DNA of 49,629 nucleotides. Origin: a bacterium (GTDB lineage Bacteria > UBA4055). Of the stretch, positions 16,483 to 25,186 are shown one piece after another. The notes under the pieces were generated by a model. The model had not been told where the DNA came from, did no database searches, and saw nothing but the letters and a program-made list of their open reading frames with translations. The stretch lies in the NCBI GenBank assembly GCA_029559475.1, contig JAKQBN010000054.1, positions 1-49,629 of the forward strand. The letters are read 5' to 3'. Each line of letters starts with the position of its first letter. The first letter of the stretch is position 1. The position numbers and the translations under genes are program-made.

Positions 16483-19400
16483 TTACTTAAGCGTTATAAC
16501 TGAATAATTACCTCTGTAAACACATCCTTTATTTCCATCCAGCGCGACCTTCTCACCTCTTTTTAAGGTTTCAGAACCAAAACTGCAGGTCTTATTCTTT
16601 TCGTCAACCAGCAGTCCGCCAGTATTTACGATACATATCTTTTTTAAACGTGCTGCGGTAACTGCTGCATGGGAAGTAGAACCGCCTCTCGCAGTTATAA
16701 GACCGTCACATTCGTAAATCAGTCCTATATCGTCCGGGACAGTATCGGGGCGGACTAAGATCAGCTTGATCTGAGGATCATTCTTCCTTGTGTTATGAAG
16801 ATCCTCCTTATCGAAGATCAAAACACCGTTCATCACACCGTTCCCGATACCTATTCCCGTACCGAGTATCATTTTCTCATCTACAGGGCTTTCAAACACT
16901 GTTACTTCCGTATCGGAACTCAGGTTCTGATTTCTGACCTGGAGGATGTAAAGATCATCAGGATCGCTGGACTCAAAAGTAAACTCCATTTCCTGATGAT
17001 CGAAGCCGTGATCTTTAATAAGCTCGACACATATATTTTCGATTTTTTTATGTATGCCCGGGAAAGCGCTTTTCAAAGAAATGTCTTTATTTTTGCAATA
17101 AGGCTGATCCGGAGAAACCGGAAGCGGGTTAACAAGTCCGCCGACAATATCCTCGCCCTGACTTATTGATGTGTAGTCTCCATTTATGTTTATTTCCGGT
17201 TTATCGGCATAGTCCGCGCGGGTGAAAAGAACTCCCGTGCCTGAAGTGTAGTTTAGGTTACCAAGTACCATTTTCTGCACTATAACCGCTGTTCCCCATT
17301 CATCGGCGATATCGAGAATTTTTCTGTAAGTTCTAGCCAGATCTGAATCCCATGAATTAAAAACATTTATTATAGTCTGCCTAAGCTGCTTGAAAGGATC
17401 ATCTTCAATGTAAATATTATTCTTATCGAGCACATCTCTATATGCATGGGCTATCTGTTTCATCTGGATCGGGTTGAACTCTGATTTAAGTTCGATCCTG
17501 TACTCTTTTTTGTAATCCGATATGATCTTATCGAACACATCCCTTTCAATCCCGTTTGACATTCCCCAGGTCTGAAGAAATCTTCTGTAGCAGTCCCAGG
17601 CTGTCCAAGGATAATTTTCCTGTCTGCTGAGTCCTTCAATAATTTCCTCATTTACTCCGACATTAAGAAAAGTATTCATAGCTCCCGGCATAGAGATCGG
17701 TGATCCGGACCTTACAGACAGAAGCAGGGGATTGTTTTTATTACCAAGCTGCCTGCCTGTCAATTTTTCCAGTTTCCTTACCTGATAATCTATAGTTTTA
17801 TCAATATCTTTCATCAGCTGCGGGTGATTGGAGATAGTATTTTTTCTTCGGAATATCTCAGTGCTGATTACAAATCCCGGAGGAACAGGATATCCCAGAA
17901 GATATAGTTTTTTGAGATTATAAGCTTTCTGCCCGAGAAAAACGTGATTGTCAAGATGAGGCGTTTTAGAATAAAGAGGACTTACTATCATTTCTTTGTC
18001 GAATGACATAATATCTCTGATCATCTCCGGAGGATAATTGTTAACCATATTGTTCATAGCGGTAATTATTACGGAAATGAACGCATCAAGACCCTGAAGA
18101 AGAAAAGCGTTAGAGAGCATTTCCCGGTAAAATTCCTCCGATTTCCCGTTTATCATGTTTGCAATACCTTTCTGGTCAAGGCCGGTGCAGTCAAATAACT
18201 GAGGAATAATTATCTTTAACGGATTGTCATAAGGCTTGAAGAAATATCTTTTGATTATCTCCCTTATGCTTTCGCTAATAAAACGGAACATGTTTATATA
18301 CTGATGGAGACTGAAACTTTTTGACGTAAGGCTATATCGGAACATTTCCATATTGTGGTCGAGCTCTTTGATAGAGATCCCGTCAATTTTAAGTCCTCTC
18401 TGATAATACTGAAGAACTTTAAATATTTGTTCAAGTGAATCTGCAGTGATATAGCTGAGGTTGATATCGTTCTTCAATTCCATAATAAGCTGAATTGCCA
18501 GATGTTCCAGCTTAAAGATCTTGCCCATCGATTCGAATCTTTCTTCTCTGTAAGCACCGTACATTGAAGGTATTCCGTAAGCTACATGCCTTTTGTAATA
18601 TATGTTTTCCCATCCCTCTGTTTTATTCTCGCTGAAAATGATATTGTTCAGTTGCTCCATTATTTCAAAGACCGTCTTAAGAGCCGTTTCGACCTTCTTC
18701 TCTTTTAATGACTCTTCTAGCTGATCTATCTTATCCGTAGCGGGGATAGTGAATTTTCTTAAATAACCGACAATATCGACGGTACTGAATGAATACTTCT
18801 CGACAAGGATATTATACAGTCTGCAAAGCAGGATCAGTCTCTTACCTGTAGAAGTTTCGAGCTCCCCTGCTTCAGTAACCCATTTTTTTATTTTTGATTC
18901 GCTCTGATCTATGATTTGCGCGGGATCGATCTTTGCTGTCAGTGCTATCTTGTTTATCAGATCATACTCACCGGAAACATAATCACCTTCAGCATCAATT
19001 GAATTTAAAACATCCTTATGAATCAGGTCCTTTATCATGTCCGTATTTTTTGTTACCCAGAACATAAAAATCTTTCTTGTTAGTTCAATGTGAGTATTGT
19101 TGCTTTCAGTATGCACCTGTTTTCTTAAAAAATGTATAAGTCTGTCCTGTCTGTAACTAAGTTCGTCGATTATCGTGGAAACATCCCTCAGTTCTCCTTC
19201 TGCACCGATCTCATTAAAATAGATCGGGAATATCCTGCACAGCTGCTTAACAAGTTTGTAAGATCTTTTAATATCGCAATTGAGCAGTCTTGATACATCT
19301 TTCTGAAAAAGATCAGTGTCAAATATCAGAACTCCGCCCAGTTTCAGATTGGCAGTCAGACCTGCCAGTATCATTTCGTATCTTGATGTATCGGATTCGA

Positions 19401-20568
19401 AAATATCAAGCCATGTTCTGATATTTACTACATGAGCCGGATCGACATTCAGCCTCCATTCATCTGTATGGAACGATGGTCCGGGTGATATGAACCCCAG
19501 TTCAATTGTTTTTTTTGCAAAATAATGACATAGTGGAAGTTCCTTTATTTGCGACAGTTTTGTCCCGATAGTCCTGCAGCACTCAAGTACTGAAAGTTTA
19601 TTTGATTTTTTAAGATCAGAGAAAACCTCAAAGACATCGTCAAGAAAAGGTTTAATAAAAGGTTCTTCAAGCTCTTTAAAAATATCACTGAGAACTACAT
19701 TGAGATCGTACATAAGATGATCTTTCTGATGACTCATGCATTCTATATCAAGCAGAAAAACAAGATAATGAAATTTATCAACTGAAGAAACGAGCCTGTC
19801 AATAAATTTCCGGTAGAAATTAGAAAATTCGAAATAAAGGGGAATGTTCTCTTCCAGAAAGGCATTGTCATTTCCTTTATCCAGAATTGCGTAGTAGCGC
19901 TGATACAATTCTTTACCCGTATCCGTCAACAGCTGAAGTGATTTTTCTGAAAAAAGATGTTCTCTGCCTTTTAACCAGTCTTCTATCCCTGTCTGTTCAT
20001 CCCAATATTCAATGTTCAACCTGCACATTTTTGCATAAAATTCTATGAAATCTCTTCCGTATTCTTCAGTTTTTGACAACGCTGAAAGCTGTTGCTTTAC
20101 TGTATCGGAGTTGATCAGTACAGCTTTTCTATCTGAATCGAGGTATTTTTTTAGAAGGTTAAGGATTCTGCCAATTAATTCAACGAAAGGTTTTTCGTGA
20201 TTGATCAATATGCCTACAAACTCAATTAAAGTTCTTAAAAGATCCTTTTTTATATCGAACCCGAGAGGTTTTTCCATAAGGCTTTCAAAAATGTCAATCA
20301 GAATTCCCAAAGCTCTGTCGGCGCAATCACACCTGGCATACAGCCAGTAGTCACCAACACAAATTATTCTGAACCTGTGACTTATATCTTCAAAATTCGG
20401 ATACTTGTGATGGATCTCGTTAAAAAATTCTTTGGTAAAATTATTTATTCCGTAATATGACTCAGAAATATCAAGAAAGTATTTATGGTCTTCAGGCAGT
20501 TCGATCGTATCCTGTTTGGTGTTTGACAGGTTGATCTCAAGTGCTTTTGATTTGAAATCTAATGTCAT
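16483..20568 (-). CDS. PPDK-like dikinase (ATP-grasp plus phosphohistidine domain) with a large unrecognised N-terminal region and no PEP-binding barrel
   Basis: A 1361-aa protein. The C-terminal third is PPDK-type: nucleotide-binding domain from about 865 to 1195 (FLGQKAYNLKKL, PVPPGF, LSVRSGSPISMPGAMNTF near 956, EMEFTFE and ILQVRN), then the swivelling domain with the phosphoryl-carrying His near 1299 in GGSTSHAA and the closing GEKVALDGNKGCVYRG. The chain ends there, so the TIM-barrel that binds PEP/pyruvate in PPDK is missing. Residues 1 to about 860 are mostly helical and I do not recognise them. As in rifampin phosphotransferase and glucan water dikinase, the acceptor may be a non-pyruvate substrate. 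The start overlaps the stop of the GAPDH gene by 4 nt (ATGA). Confidence 0.8.
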   Translation of the reverse strand: MTLDFKSKALEINLSNTKQDTIELPEDHKYFLDISESYYGINNFTKEFFNEIHHKYPNFEDISHRFRIICVGDYWLYARCDCADRALGILIDIFESLMEKPLGFDIKKDLLRTLIEFVGILINHEKPFVELIGRILNLLKKYLDSDRKAVLINSDTVKQQLSALSKTEEYGRDFIEFYAKMCRLNIEYWDEQTGIEDWLKGREHLFSEKSLQLLTDTGKELYQRYYAILDKGNDNAFLEENIPLYFEFSNFYRKFIDRLVSSVDKFHYLVFLLDIECMSHQKDHLMYDLNVVLSDIFKELEEPFIKPFLDDVFEVFSDLKKSNKLSVLECCRTIGTKLSQIKELPLCHYFAKKTIELGFISPGPSFHTDEWRLNVDPAHVVNIRTWLDIFESDTSRYEMILAGLTANLKLGGVLIFDTDLFQKDVSRLLNCDIKRSYKLVKQLCRIFPIYFNEIGAEGELRDVSTIIDELSYRQDRLIHFLRKQVHTESNNTHIELTRKIFMFWVTKNTDMIKDLIHKDVLNSIDAEGDYVSGEYDLINKIALTAKIDPAQIIDQSESKIKKWVTEAGELETSTGKRLILLCRLYNILVEKYSFSTVDIVGYLRKFTIPATDKIDQLEESLKEKKVETALKTVFEIMEQLNNIIFSENKTEGWENIYYKRHVAYGIPSMYGAYREERFESMGKIFKLEHLAIQLIMELKNDINLSYITADSLEQIFKVLQYYQRGLKIDGISIKELDHNMEMFRYSLTSKSFSLHQYINMFRFISESIREIIKRYFFKPYDNPLKIIIPQLFDCTGLDQKGIANMINGKSEEFYREMLSNAFLLQGLDAFISVIITAMNNMVNNYPPEMIRDIMSFDKEMIVSPLYSKTPHLDNHVFLGQKAYNLKKLYLLGYPVPPGFVISTEIFRRKNTISNHPQLMKDIDKTIDYQVRKLEKLTGRQLGNKNNPLLLSVRSGSPISMPGAMNTFLNVGVNEEIIEGLSRQENYPWTAWDCYRRFLQTWGMSNGIERDVFDKIISDYKKEYRIELKSEFNPIQMKQIAHAYRDVLDKNNIYIEDDPFKQLRQTIINVFNSWDSDLARTYRKILDIADEWGTAVIVQKMVLGNLNYTSGTGVLFTRADYADKPEININGDYTSISQGEDIVGGLVNPLPVSPDQPYCKNKDISLKSAFPGIHKKIENICVELIKDHGFDHQEMEFTFESSDPDDLYILQVRNQNLSSDTEVTVFESPVDEKMILGTGIGIGNGVMNGVLIFDKEDLHNTRKNDPQIKLILVRPDTVPDDIGLIYECDGLITARGGSTSHAAVTAARLKKICIVNTGGLLVDEKNKTCSFGSETLKRGEKVALDGNKGCVYRGNYSVITLK

Positions 20569-21572
20569 TTTATACTTCCTATTTTAATTATCAGATCGAC
20601 AATTCTTCCGGAATACCCGTATTCATTATCATACCAGCTTATAAGTTGAGCTGTATTACTATTGATCACTTTTGTCATTAATGGATCAAAAATGCACGAT
20701 TCCGGCCTGCCGATTATATCAGATGAAACAATCGGATCCCCGCAGTAAGCTATAATATTTTTCATATATCCTTCTGCACTGTTTCTGACAATATTGTTCA
20801 GCTCAGAGACATCGGTTTTTCTTTTCAGCACCACCACGATTTCAGCCAGCGCTCCGTCCAGAACCGGAACTCTTGTCGCTATTCCGTCAAACTTTCCTTT
20901 CAGTTCAGGCATAACCTCCAAAATTGCGTTAATAGCCGAGGAAGTGGTCGGTATTATATTGGAATATGCCGCTCTTGCACGGCGAAGGTCGCTATGTCCA
21001 CCGTCAGTTAAATTCTGGTTCCCGGTCGCAGGATGAACAGTATTCAAAAAAGCTGATTCGATCCCGATCTCTTTTTGGATTACGTGCAATAGTGCACATA
21101 CACAATTGGAAGTGCACGATGCATTGGATATAATTTTGTGACCGGAAGTCAGTTCTGAATCGTTCACTCCCATTATCACCGTTTTATCTAAACTGTCTTC
21201 GGATGGGCACGAAAGTATTACAAAATGTGCGCCGGCTTCAATGATCTTTTTAAGCTGCTCCTTTTTTTTGAATTTTCCTGATGATTCTATTACAATATCG
21301 ACTTTCCAATCACGGCAGGGAATGTCTGAAGGAGAATCTGCATGACTAACAGGAATTATTTTTTCTCCAATTAAAAGAGTGTTCCCGCTGTATCCGACTG
21401 AACTTTTATAAACACCGTGAACAGTATCATATTTTATCAGATGCGCCAAAGTTTCTGCCGGCAATAAATCGTTCACTCCTGCAACTTCGATCTGATCATG
21501 TTCAAGGATCATTCTTAAAACAGTTCTGCCTATTCTTCCAAGTCCGTTTATGCCTACTCTGATTTTTTTCAT
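20565..21572 (-). CDS. gap: Glyceraldehyde-3-phosphate dehydrogenase, classical type
   Basis: A 335-aa GAPDH of normal length. NGLGRIGRTVLR marks the cofactor fold, Asp35 in VNDLLP is the usual NAD-selecting residue, Cys153 in SNASCTSNC is the catalytic thiol, the base is the His of NTVHPATGNQ, and RRARAAYSNIIPT and SWYDNEYGYSGR are conserved. It oxidises glyceraldehyde-3-phosphate to 1,3-bisphosphoglycerate. It is coupled by ATGA overlap to the dikinase gene downstream, so both are expressed from one promoter (21610-21639). The Tyr of the usual HAYTGDQ motif is replaced (HPATGNQ). Confidence 0.94.
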   Translation of the reverse strand: MKKIRVGINGLGRIGRTVLRMILEHDQIEVAGVNDLLPAETLAHLIKYDTVHGVYKSSVGYSGNTLLIGEKIIPVSHADSPSDIPCRDWKVDIVIESSGKFKKKEQLKKIIEAGAHFVILSCPSEDSLDKTVIMGVNDSELTSGHKIISNASCTSNCVCALLHVIQKEIGIESAFLNTVHPATGNQNLTDGGHSDLRRARAAYSNIIPTTSSAINAILEVMPELKGKFDGIATRVPVLDGALAEIVVVLKRKTDVSELNNIVRNSAEGYMKNIIAYCGDPIVSSDIIGRPESCIFDPLMTKVINSNTAQLISWYDNEYGYSGRIVDLIIKIGSIK

Positions 21573-21609
21573 TTAAATATCTGTTCCTTTGCTTATTTTT
21601 TTATTTTTC

Positions 21610-21639
21610 ATATTAAAACTTTTTTATACCTAAAATCAA
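21610..21639 (-). promoter_or_regulatory. Promoter of the GAPDH-dikinase operon
   Basis: Minus strand: TTGATT (21639-21634), 18-bp spacer, TAATAT (21615-21610), placed about 38 bp before the GAPDH ATG at 21572. The -35 hexamer is identical to that of the other GAPDH promoter at 16440-16445. A weak Shine-Dalgarno AAGGA follows. Confidence 0.5.
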
Positions 21640-21644
21640 GATAA

Positions 21645-21673
21645 TTGTTTAGGTTGAAAACACACTTTAATAT
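21645..21673 (+). promoter_or_regulatory. Promoter candidate for the intergenic small RNA
   Basis: Plus strand: TTGTTT (21645-21650), 17-bp spacer, TAATAT (21668-21673). Transcription would begin near 21680, five bases before the closing stem of the folded segment at 21685. No ORF with a ribosome-binding site begins behind it before the MacA gene 250 bp away. Confidence 0.5.
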
Positions 21674-21679
21674 TATGCC

Positions 21680-21793
21680 GAAATAGAAGTCGGACTGTGG
21701 GATTTGAAGGTTCTTCTCAGCTTGCTGTGTATAAATACTCCGTACACGTGCTTAAATTCTTCCAGGGTGTGTTGGCCGCTTCTCCAAACTTTT
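21680..21793 (+). ncRNA. Candidate structured small RNA, about 110 nt, no family recognised
   Basis: The segment can fold into a long rod. Closing helix: AGAAG-T-CGG (21685-21693, one bulged T) with CCG-CTTCT (21776-21783), 8 bp. Middle helix: GATTTGAAG (21701-21709) with CTTAAATTC (21751-21759), 7 of 9 paired. Apical helix: TGTGTA (21726-21731) with TACACG (21743-21748), 6 bp with one G-U. A T-rich CTTTTAA follows at 21789. The rod with asymmetric internal loops recalls 6S RNA in general form, but it is shorter and no diagnostic motif is seen; the SRP RNA signature is absent. It could instead be the leader of the MacA operon. Prediction from hand folding only. Confidence 0.35.
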
Positions 21794-21926
21794 AATCCAT
21801 AACATTATAATCTGTGCCGTTGAAAGTAAAAAGAATTATAATGGCGTTTTTTTTAAAATAAAGTTAAAATTCCGCCGTTTACAGATGCTGAAAAAATGAA
21901 ATTGAATCAGGTACAGGAAAAAGTAT

Positions 21927-23117
21927 ATGAAAAAAATGATCATCATCGCTGTCACAGTCGCTGCAGTCCTTGCGGGGTCCTATTTTATCTTTAAGAAAAG
22001 CCCGGGCACAGGAAATGCTGATATTGAATATGAAACTGCAGTCATATCTTATGGAAAAATTGAGAATTCTGTATCTGCTACAGGCAGAATAGAACCTTTA
22101 TCTAAAGTTGAGATCAGCACTCAGGTTTCGGGGAAAATAGAAAAGATATATGTTGATTACAACGACAGAGTAAAAAAAGGCCAGCTGATAGCTGAAATAG
22201 ATAAAACGAACCTTCAGTCAGCCCTGAAGGAAGAAGAGAACGCATTAAATTCTGCTCAACTTGATTACGATTACAGACTTAAGCTGTATAACAGGGCAAA
22301 AGACCTGTTCGACAATAAATTCTCTAGTGATTCGGATCTTGAAACGGCTAAATACAATCTGGATAATGCCGCTGTTAAACTTGAAAGATCGAAGCTTTCT
22401 TACGAAAAAGCTAAAGATAATCTAAGCTACGCTATGATAACATCACCCATCGACGGCGTTGTTCTGTCGGTCAGCGTGGAAGAAGGCCAGACCGTAGCTG
22501 CCAGTTTCAGCGCTCCGACACTTTTCACGATAGTGAACGACCTGAGTAAAATGCAGGTGGACGCTGATATTGATGAAGCCGACATAGGCTCGGTCAAAAT
22601 AGGTCAGGAAGTCGAATTCACGATAGATGCATATCCCGATGATAAATTTTCTGGAACTGTTTCCCAGATCAGGCTCGAGCCTGCGACTTCATCCAACGTC
22701 GTTACTTATTCAGTAATCGTTGATGCGCAGAATCCTGACGGCAAACTTTTACCGGGAATGACTGCCAGTTTGAATATTTACAGTATGAAACTTGATAATG
22801 TTCTTGTCGTTCCTGCAAAAGCCCTAACATTTAGGCCTGACGGCGAAAAACGCGGAAATTTTAAAAGACCGGGCAGGCACGGGCAGGATAATGAAAAACA
22901 GGTATGGGTTCAGGAGAGCGGAAGAATAGTCCCGAGACCGGTTCAGTTAGGAGCGACTGACGGTACGAATTATGAACTCGTAAACGGCCTTGCAGAAAAT
23001 GATACGGTAATTCTGTCGGTTAAGAATAAAACAGGAAAAGATTCAGATAACAAAGAGAACCAGAATACCGAAAGAAGTCCTTTCATGCCCAATGGACCAG
23101 GTATGAGAAGAAGATAG
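21927..23117 (+). CDS. macA: MacA-like periplasmic adaptor (membrane fusion protein)
   Basis: A 396-aa HlyD/RND-type adaptor with an N-terminal membrane anchor (residues about 3-25), a biotinyl-lipoyl-like segment split by a coiled-coil hairpin (ISTQVSGKIEKIYVDYNDRVKKGQ near 56-79, coiled coil about 95-165, SPIDGVVLSVSVEEGQTV near 173-190) and a beta-barrel domain after it. The C-terminal part has a Gly/Arg/Lys-rich loop (KRPGRHGQ). The adaptor would link the MacB-type ATPase and permease encoded just downstream to an outer-membrane exit duct; no TolC homologue is in the window. A short 9-nt gap separates it from the ATPase gene. Confidence 0.9.
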   Translation: MKKMIIIAVTVAAVLAGSYFIFKKSPGTGNADIEYETAVISYGKIENSVSATGRIEPLSKVEISTQVSGKIEKIYVDYNDRVKKGQLIAEIDKTNLQSALKEEENALNSAQLDYDYRLKLYNRAKDLFDNKFSSDSDLETAKYNLDNAAVKLERSKLSYEKAKDNLSYAMITSPIDGVVLSVSVEEGQTVAASFSAPTLFTIVNDLSKMQVDADIDEADIGSVKIGQEVEFTIDAYPDDKFSGTVSQIRLEPATSSNVVTYSVIVDAQNPDGKLLPGMTASLNIYSMKLDNVLVVPAKALTFRPDGEKRGNFKRPGRHGQDNEKQVWVQESGRIVPRPVQLGATDGTNYELVNGLAENDTVILSVKNKTGKDSDNKENQNTERSPFMPNGPGMRRR

Positions 23118-23126
23118 GAGCTGTCA

Positions 23127-23903
23127 ATGTCTGGCGAGAAAATCATAAGAATTGAAAAAATTGAACGCGACTATATAATGGGCGATGAAACCGTCAGGGC
23201 TTTAAGAGGAGTTGATCTTGATATCGCAAAAGGCGAATTCGTCGCTATTATGGGTGCAAGCGGATCAGGGAAAACCACTCTGTTAAATATCATGGGCTGT
23301 CTTGACCGGCCTACTTCCGGAAATTATTTTCTCGATAACGAGAACGTAAAACTTATGTCAAAGAACGATCTTGCCGCTTTCAGGAACAAAAAGATAGGGT
23401 TCGTTTTTCAGTCCTATAATCTGCTGTCGAGAACTACTGCGCTAGAAAATGTAGAACTTCCGCTGATATACAATAGAAGCATTCAGCATTCTGTCAGAAA
23501 GAAAAAAGCGAAAGACGCTCTGGCTATGGTCGGTCTTTCCGACAGGATCTATCATACTTCTGCGCAGATGTCAGGCGGACAGCAGCAGAGGGTCGCTATA
23601 GCGAGAGCCCTCGTTAATGATCCTGTTATTATTCTTGCCGATGAGGCTACCGGAAACCTTGATACAAAATCTTCTTATGAAATAATGAGCATCTTTCAGG
23701 ATCTTAATGAAAAAGGTATAACTATCGCGTTCGTTACGCACGAATCCGATATTGCGCGCTTCTGTAAAAGAATAATCCGCCTTAAAGACGGGAACATCAT
23801 CAGCGACAGGATTAATACTTCTGTAGCTTCCGCTCATCATCTTTTAGAGGAAATTATTGAAAAATCAAAACACGAAGAGGCGGCCCATCTTGAACAACTT
23901 TAA
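23127..23903 (+). CDS. MacB/LolD-type ABC transporter ATPase
   Basis: A 258-aa ATPase with Walker [10 protein letters not shown] (43-51), Q-loop in FVFQSYNLL, signature [14 protein letters not shown] near 149-162 and Walker [14 protein letters not shown] near 169-181. The YNLL and ATGNLD variants are typical of the LolD/MacB/FtsE-like group. Unlike enterobacterial MacB, where ATPase and permease are one chain, here they are separate genes. The stop lies 47 nt inside the longest reading of the permease gene, so translation is coupled. Confidence 0.94.
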   Translation: MSGEKIIRIEKIERDYIMGDETVRALRGVDLDIAKGEFVAIMGASGSGKTTLLNIMGCLDRPTSGNYFLDNENVKLMSKNDLAAFRNKKIGFVFQSYNLLSRTTALENVELPLIYNRSIQHSVRKKKAKDALAMVGLSDRIYHTSAQMSGGQQQRVAIARALVNDPVIILADEATGNLDTKSSYEIMSIFQDLNEKGITIAFVTHESDIARFCKRIIRLKDGNIISDRINTSVASAHHLLEEIIEKSKHEEAAHLEQL

Positions 23904-25116
23904 TCTGACTAAAATAGCTTTTAAATCTATACAGAAGAACAAATTCCGAACGTTCCTTACTATGCTCGGAATTATTATCGGCGTAGCTTCGGTGATAACT
24001 ATGCTCGCTATAGGGCAGGGTTCCAAGGCCAGTATTCAGAAAAACATTTCGGCGATGGGTTCTAATCTGATAAATATTCATCCGTCCTGGGGAAATACCA
24101 GAAGCGGCGCCAGAACCGACAGAAGCGCTTCTCAGTCTTTAAGCGTTGAAGACGTGGAATCGCTTGATAAGGATAATCCCTATCTCAAAGCTGTTTCTCC
24201 CGTTGTTTCGGCCAGAGGAGGTCAGGCTATATTCAGAACCGGCAACTCACCCACTTCAATGCAGGGCGTAGGTGAAAACTATCTTCCCATAAGAACTCTC
24301 GAAATAGGAACAGGATCTATGTTCACAGCAGCGGACGTGAAAAACGCCGCTAAGGTAGCGGTAATTGGAAAAACGGTCGTCGAGAATCTTTTTACAGACG
24401 GTTCTGACCCTGTCGGCCAGACGATACGGTATAATAAAATACCCTTTAAAGTTATCGGAGTTCTGAAAGAAAAGGGAGAGAATACTTTCGGTCAGGATCA
24501 GGATGATATCATTCTTGCGCCTTACACTACCGTTCAGAAAAGGATCATGGCAGTAACGCATATAAATCAGATCGTCACATCTGCAAAAAGCGAAGAAACC
24601 GTTGAACAGGCTATCGCATCAGCTGAAGAAATCCTACGTAAGAATCATAAAATTACAAATCCCGAAGATGATGATTTCAGGATAATGAGCCAGAAAGAGA
24701 TATTGACATCTTTAAGCTCGACCAGCGCTATGATGACTATCCTGCTTGCTTCTATAGCGGGGATCTCGCTTTTCGTCGGGGGCATCGGGATCATGAATAT
24801 TATGTTCGTTTCGGTCATAGAAAGGACCAAAGAGATCGGTCTCAGGCTCGCGATAGGAGCACGCGAGATCGACATCATGCTTCAGTTCCTTATCGAATCG
24901 ATAATTATCAGCCTGACTGGCGGACTTGCAGGATTTCTTCTAGGAATATCTGCGGCGTGGGCAGTTAATTATTTCCTGAGCTGGCCGGTACTGATCACAT
25001 CTGGCTCTATCATTATCTCGCTTGCGGTATGCTCGCTTACAGGAATTTTTTTCGGCTGGTATCCGGCATATAAAGCTTCTAAACTTGACCCGATCACTGC
25101 TTTAAGATACGAATAA
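23857..25116 (+). CDS. MacB-type ABC transporter permease
   Basis: A 419-aa permease with the family N-terminus FRTFLTMLGIIIGVASVI as the first membrane segment, a large MacB periplasmic core domain (about 45-270), and three further membrane segments, the second preceded by FVGGIGIMNIMFVSVIERTKEIGLRLAIGA. With the adaptor and ATPase it would form a mechanotransmission exporter for a peptide, siderophore or lipid; the substrate is unknown. Two TTG starts are possible: 23857 (AGAGG 6 nt upstream) or 23890 (AGAGG 9 nt upstream), the latter giving a more typical length. No ATG is available, so weak, coupled initiation is expected. Confidence 0.92.
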   Translation: MKNQNTKRRPILNNFNLTKIAFKSIQKNKFRTFLTMLGIIIGVASVITMLAIGQGSKASIQKNISAMGSNLINIHPSWGNTRSGARTDRSASQSLSVEDVESLDKDNPYLKAVSPVVSARGGQAIFRTGNSPTSMQGVGENYLPIRTLEIGTGSMFTAADVKNAAKVAVIGKTVVENLFTDGSDPVGQTIRYNKIPFKVIGVLKEKGENTFGQDQDDIILAPYTTVQKRIMAVTHINQIVTSAKSEETVEQAIASAEEILRKNHKITNPEDDDFRIMSQKEILTSLSSTSAMMTILLASIAGISLFVGGIGIMNIMFVSVIERTKEIGLRLAIGAREIDIMLQFLIESIIISLTGGLAGFLLGISAAWAVNYFLSWPVLITSGSIIISLAVCSLTGIFFGWYPAYKASKLDPITALRYE

Positions 25117-25131
25117 TTTTCAATTTTCATT

Positions 25132-25159
25132 TTGATTTCCAGGATACTGTTTTTATATT
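25132..25159 (+). promoter_or_regulatory. Promoter candidate for purC
   Basis: TTGATT (25132-25137), 16-bp spacer, TATATT (25154-25159), in the 70-bp gap between the permease stop and the purC ATG. The -35 hexamer matches the two GAPDH promoters. Confidence 0.45.
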
Positions 25160-25186
25160 TATGCAAAATTAAACCGGAGCCGAAAA

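Larger units (their letters stand above)
21573..21926. other. Divergent intergenic region of 354 bp
   Basis: This is the only stretch over 300 bp without a protein gene. It holds, in order, the minus-strand promoter for the GAPDH-dikinase pair, a plus-strand promoter whose -35 lies only 5 bp away, a foldable segment of about 110 nt that may be a small RNA, two ATTATAAT octamers (21805-21812 and 21836-21843) that might serve as -10 elements for the MacA gene, and an AT-rich leader with a T8 run. No convincing -35 partner was found for the two octamers. Confidence 0.6.

Noticed and set aside
17460-17651. Minus-strand ORF of 63 aa inside the dikinase gene
   Set aside because: It overlaps a long conserved PPDK-domain frame and its peptide has no recognisable features, so it is a shadow frame.
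21680-21793. SRP RNA (4.5S) on the plus strand
   Set aside because: The conserved GGAAG-CAGCC apical motif is absent and helices do not match the SRP fold; kept only as an unassigned RNA candidate.
22841-22900. Gly/Arg-rich loop in MacA as a sign of frameshift or foreign insertion
   Set aside because: The frame continues normally on both sides and low-complexity loops are frequent at this position in such adaptors.
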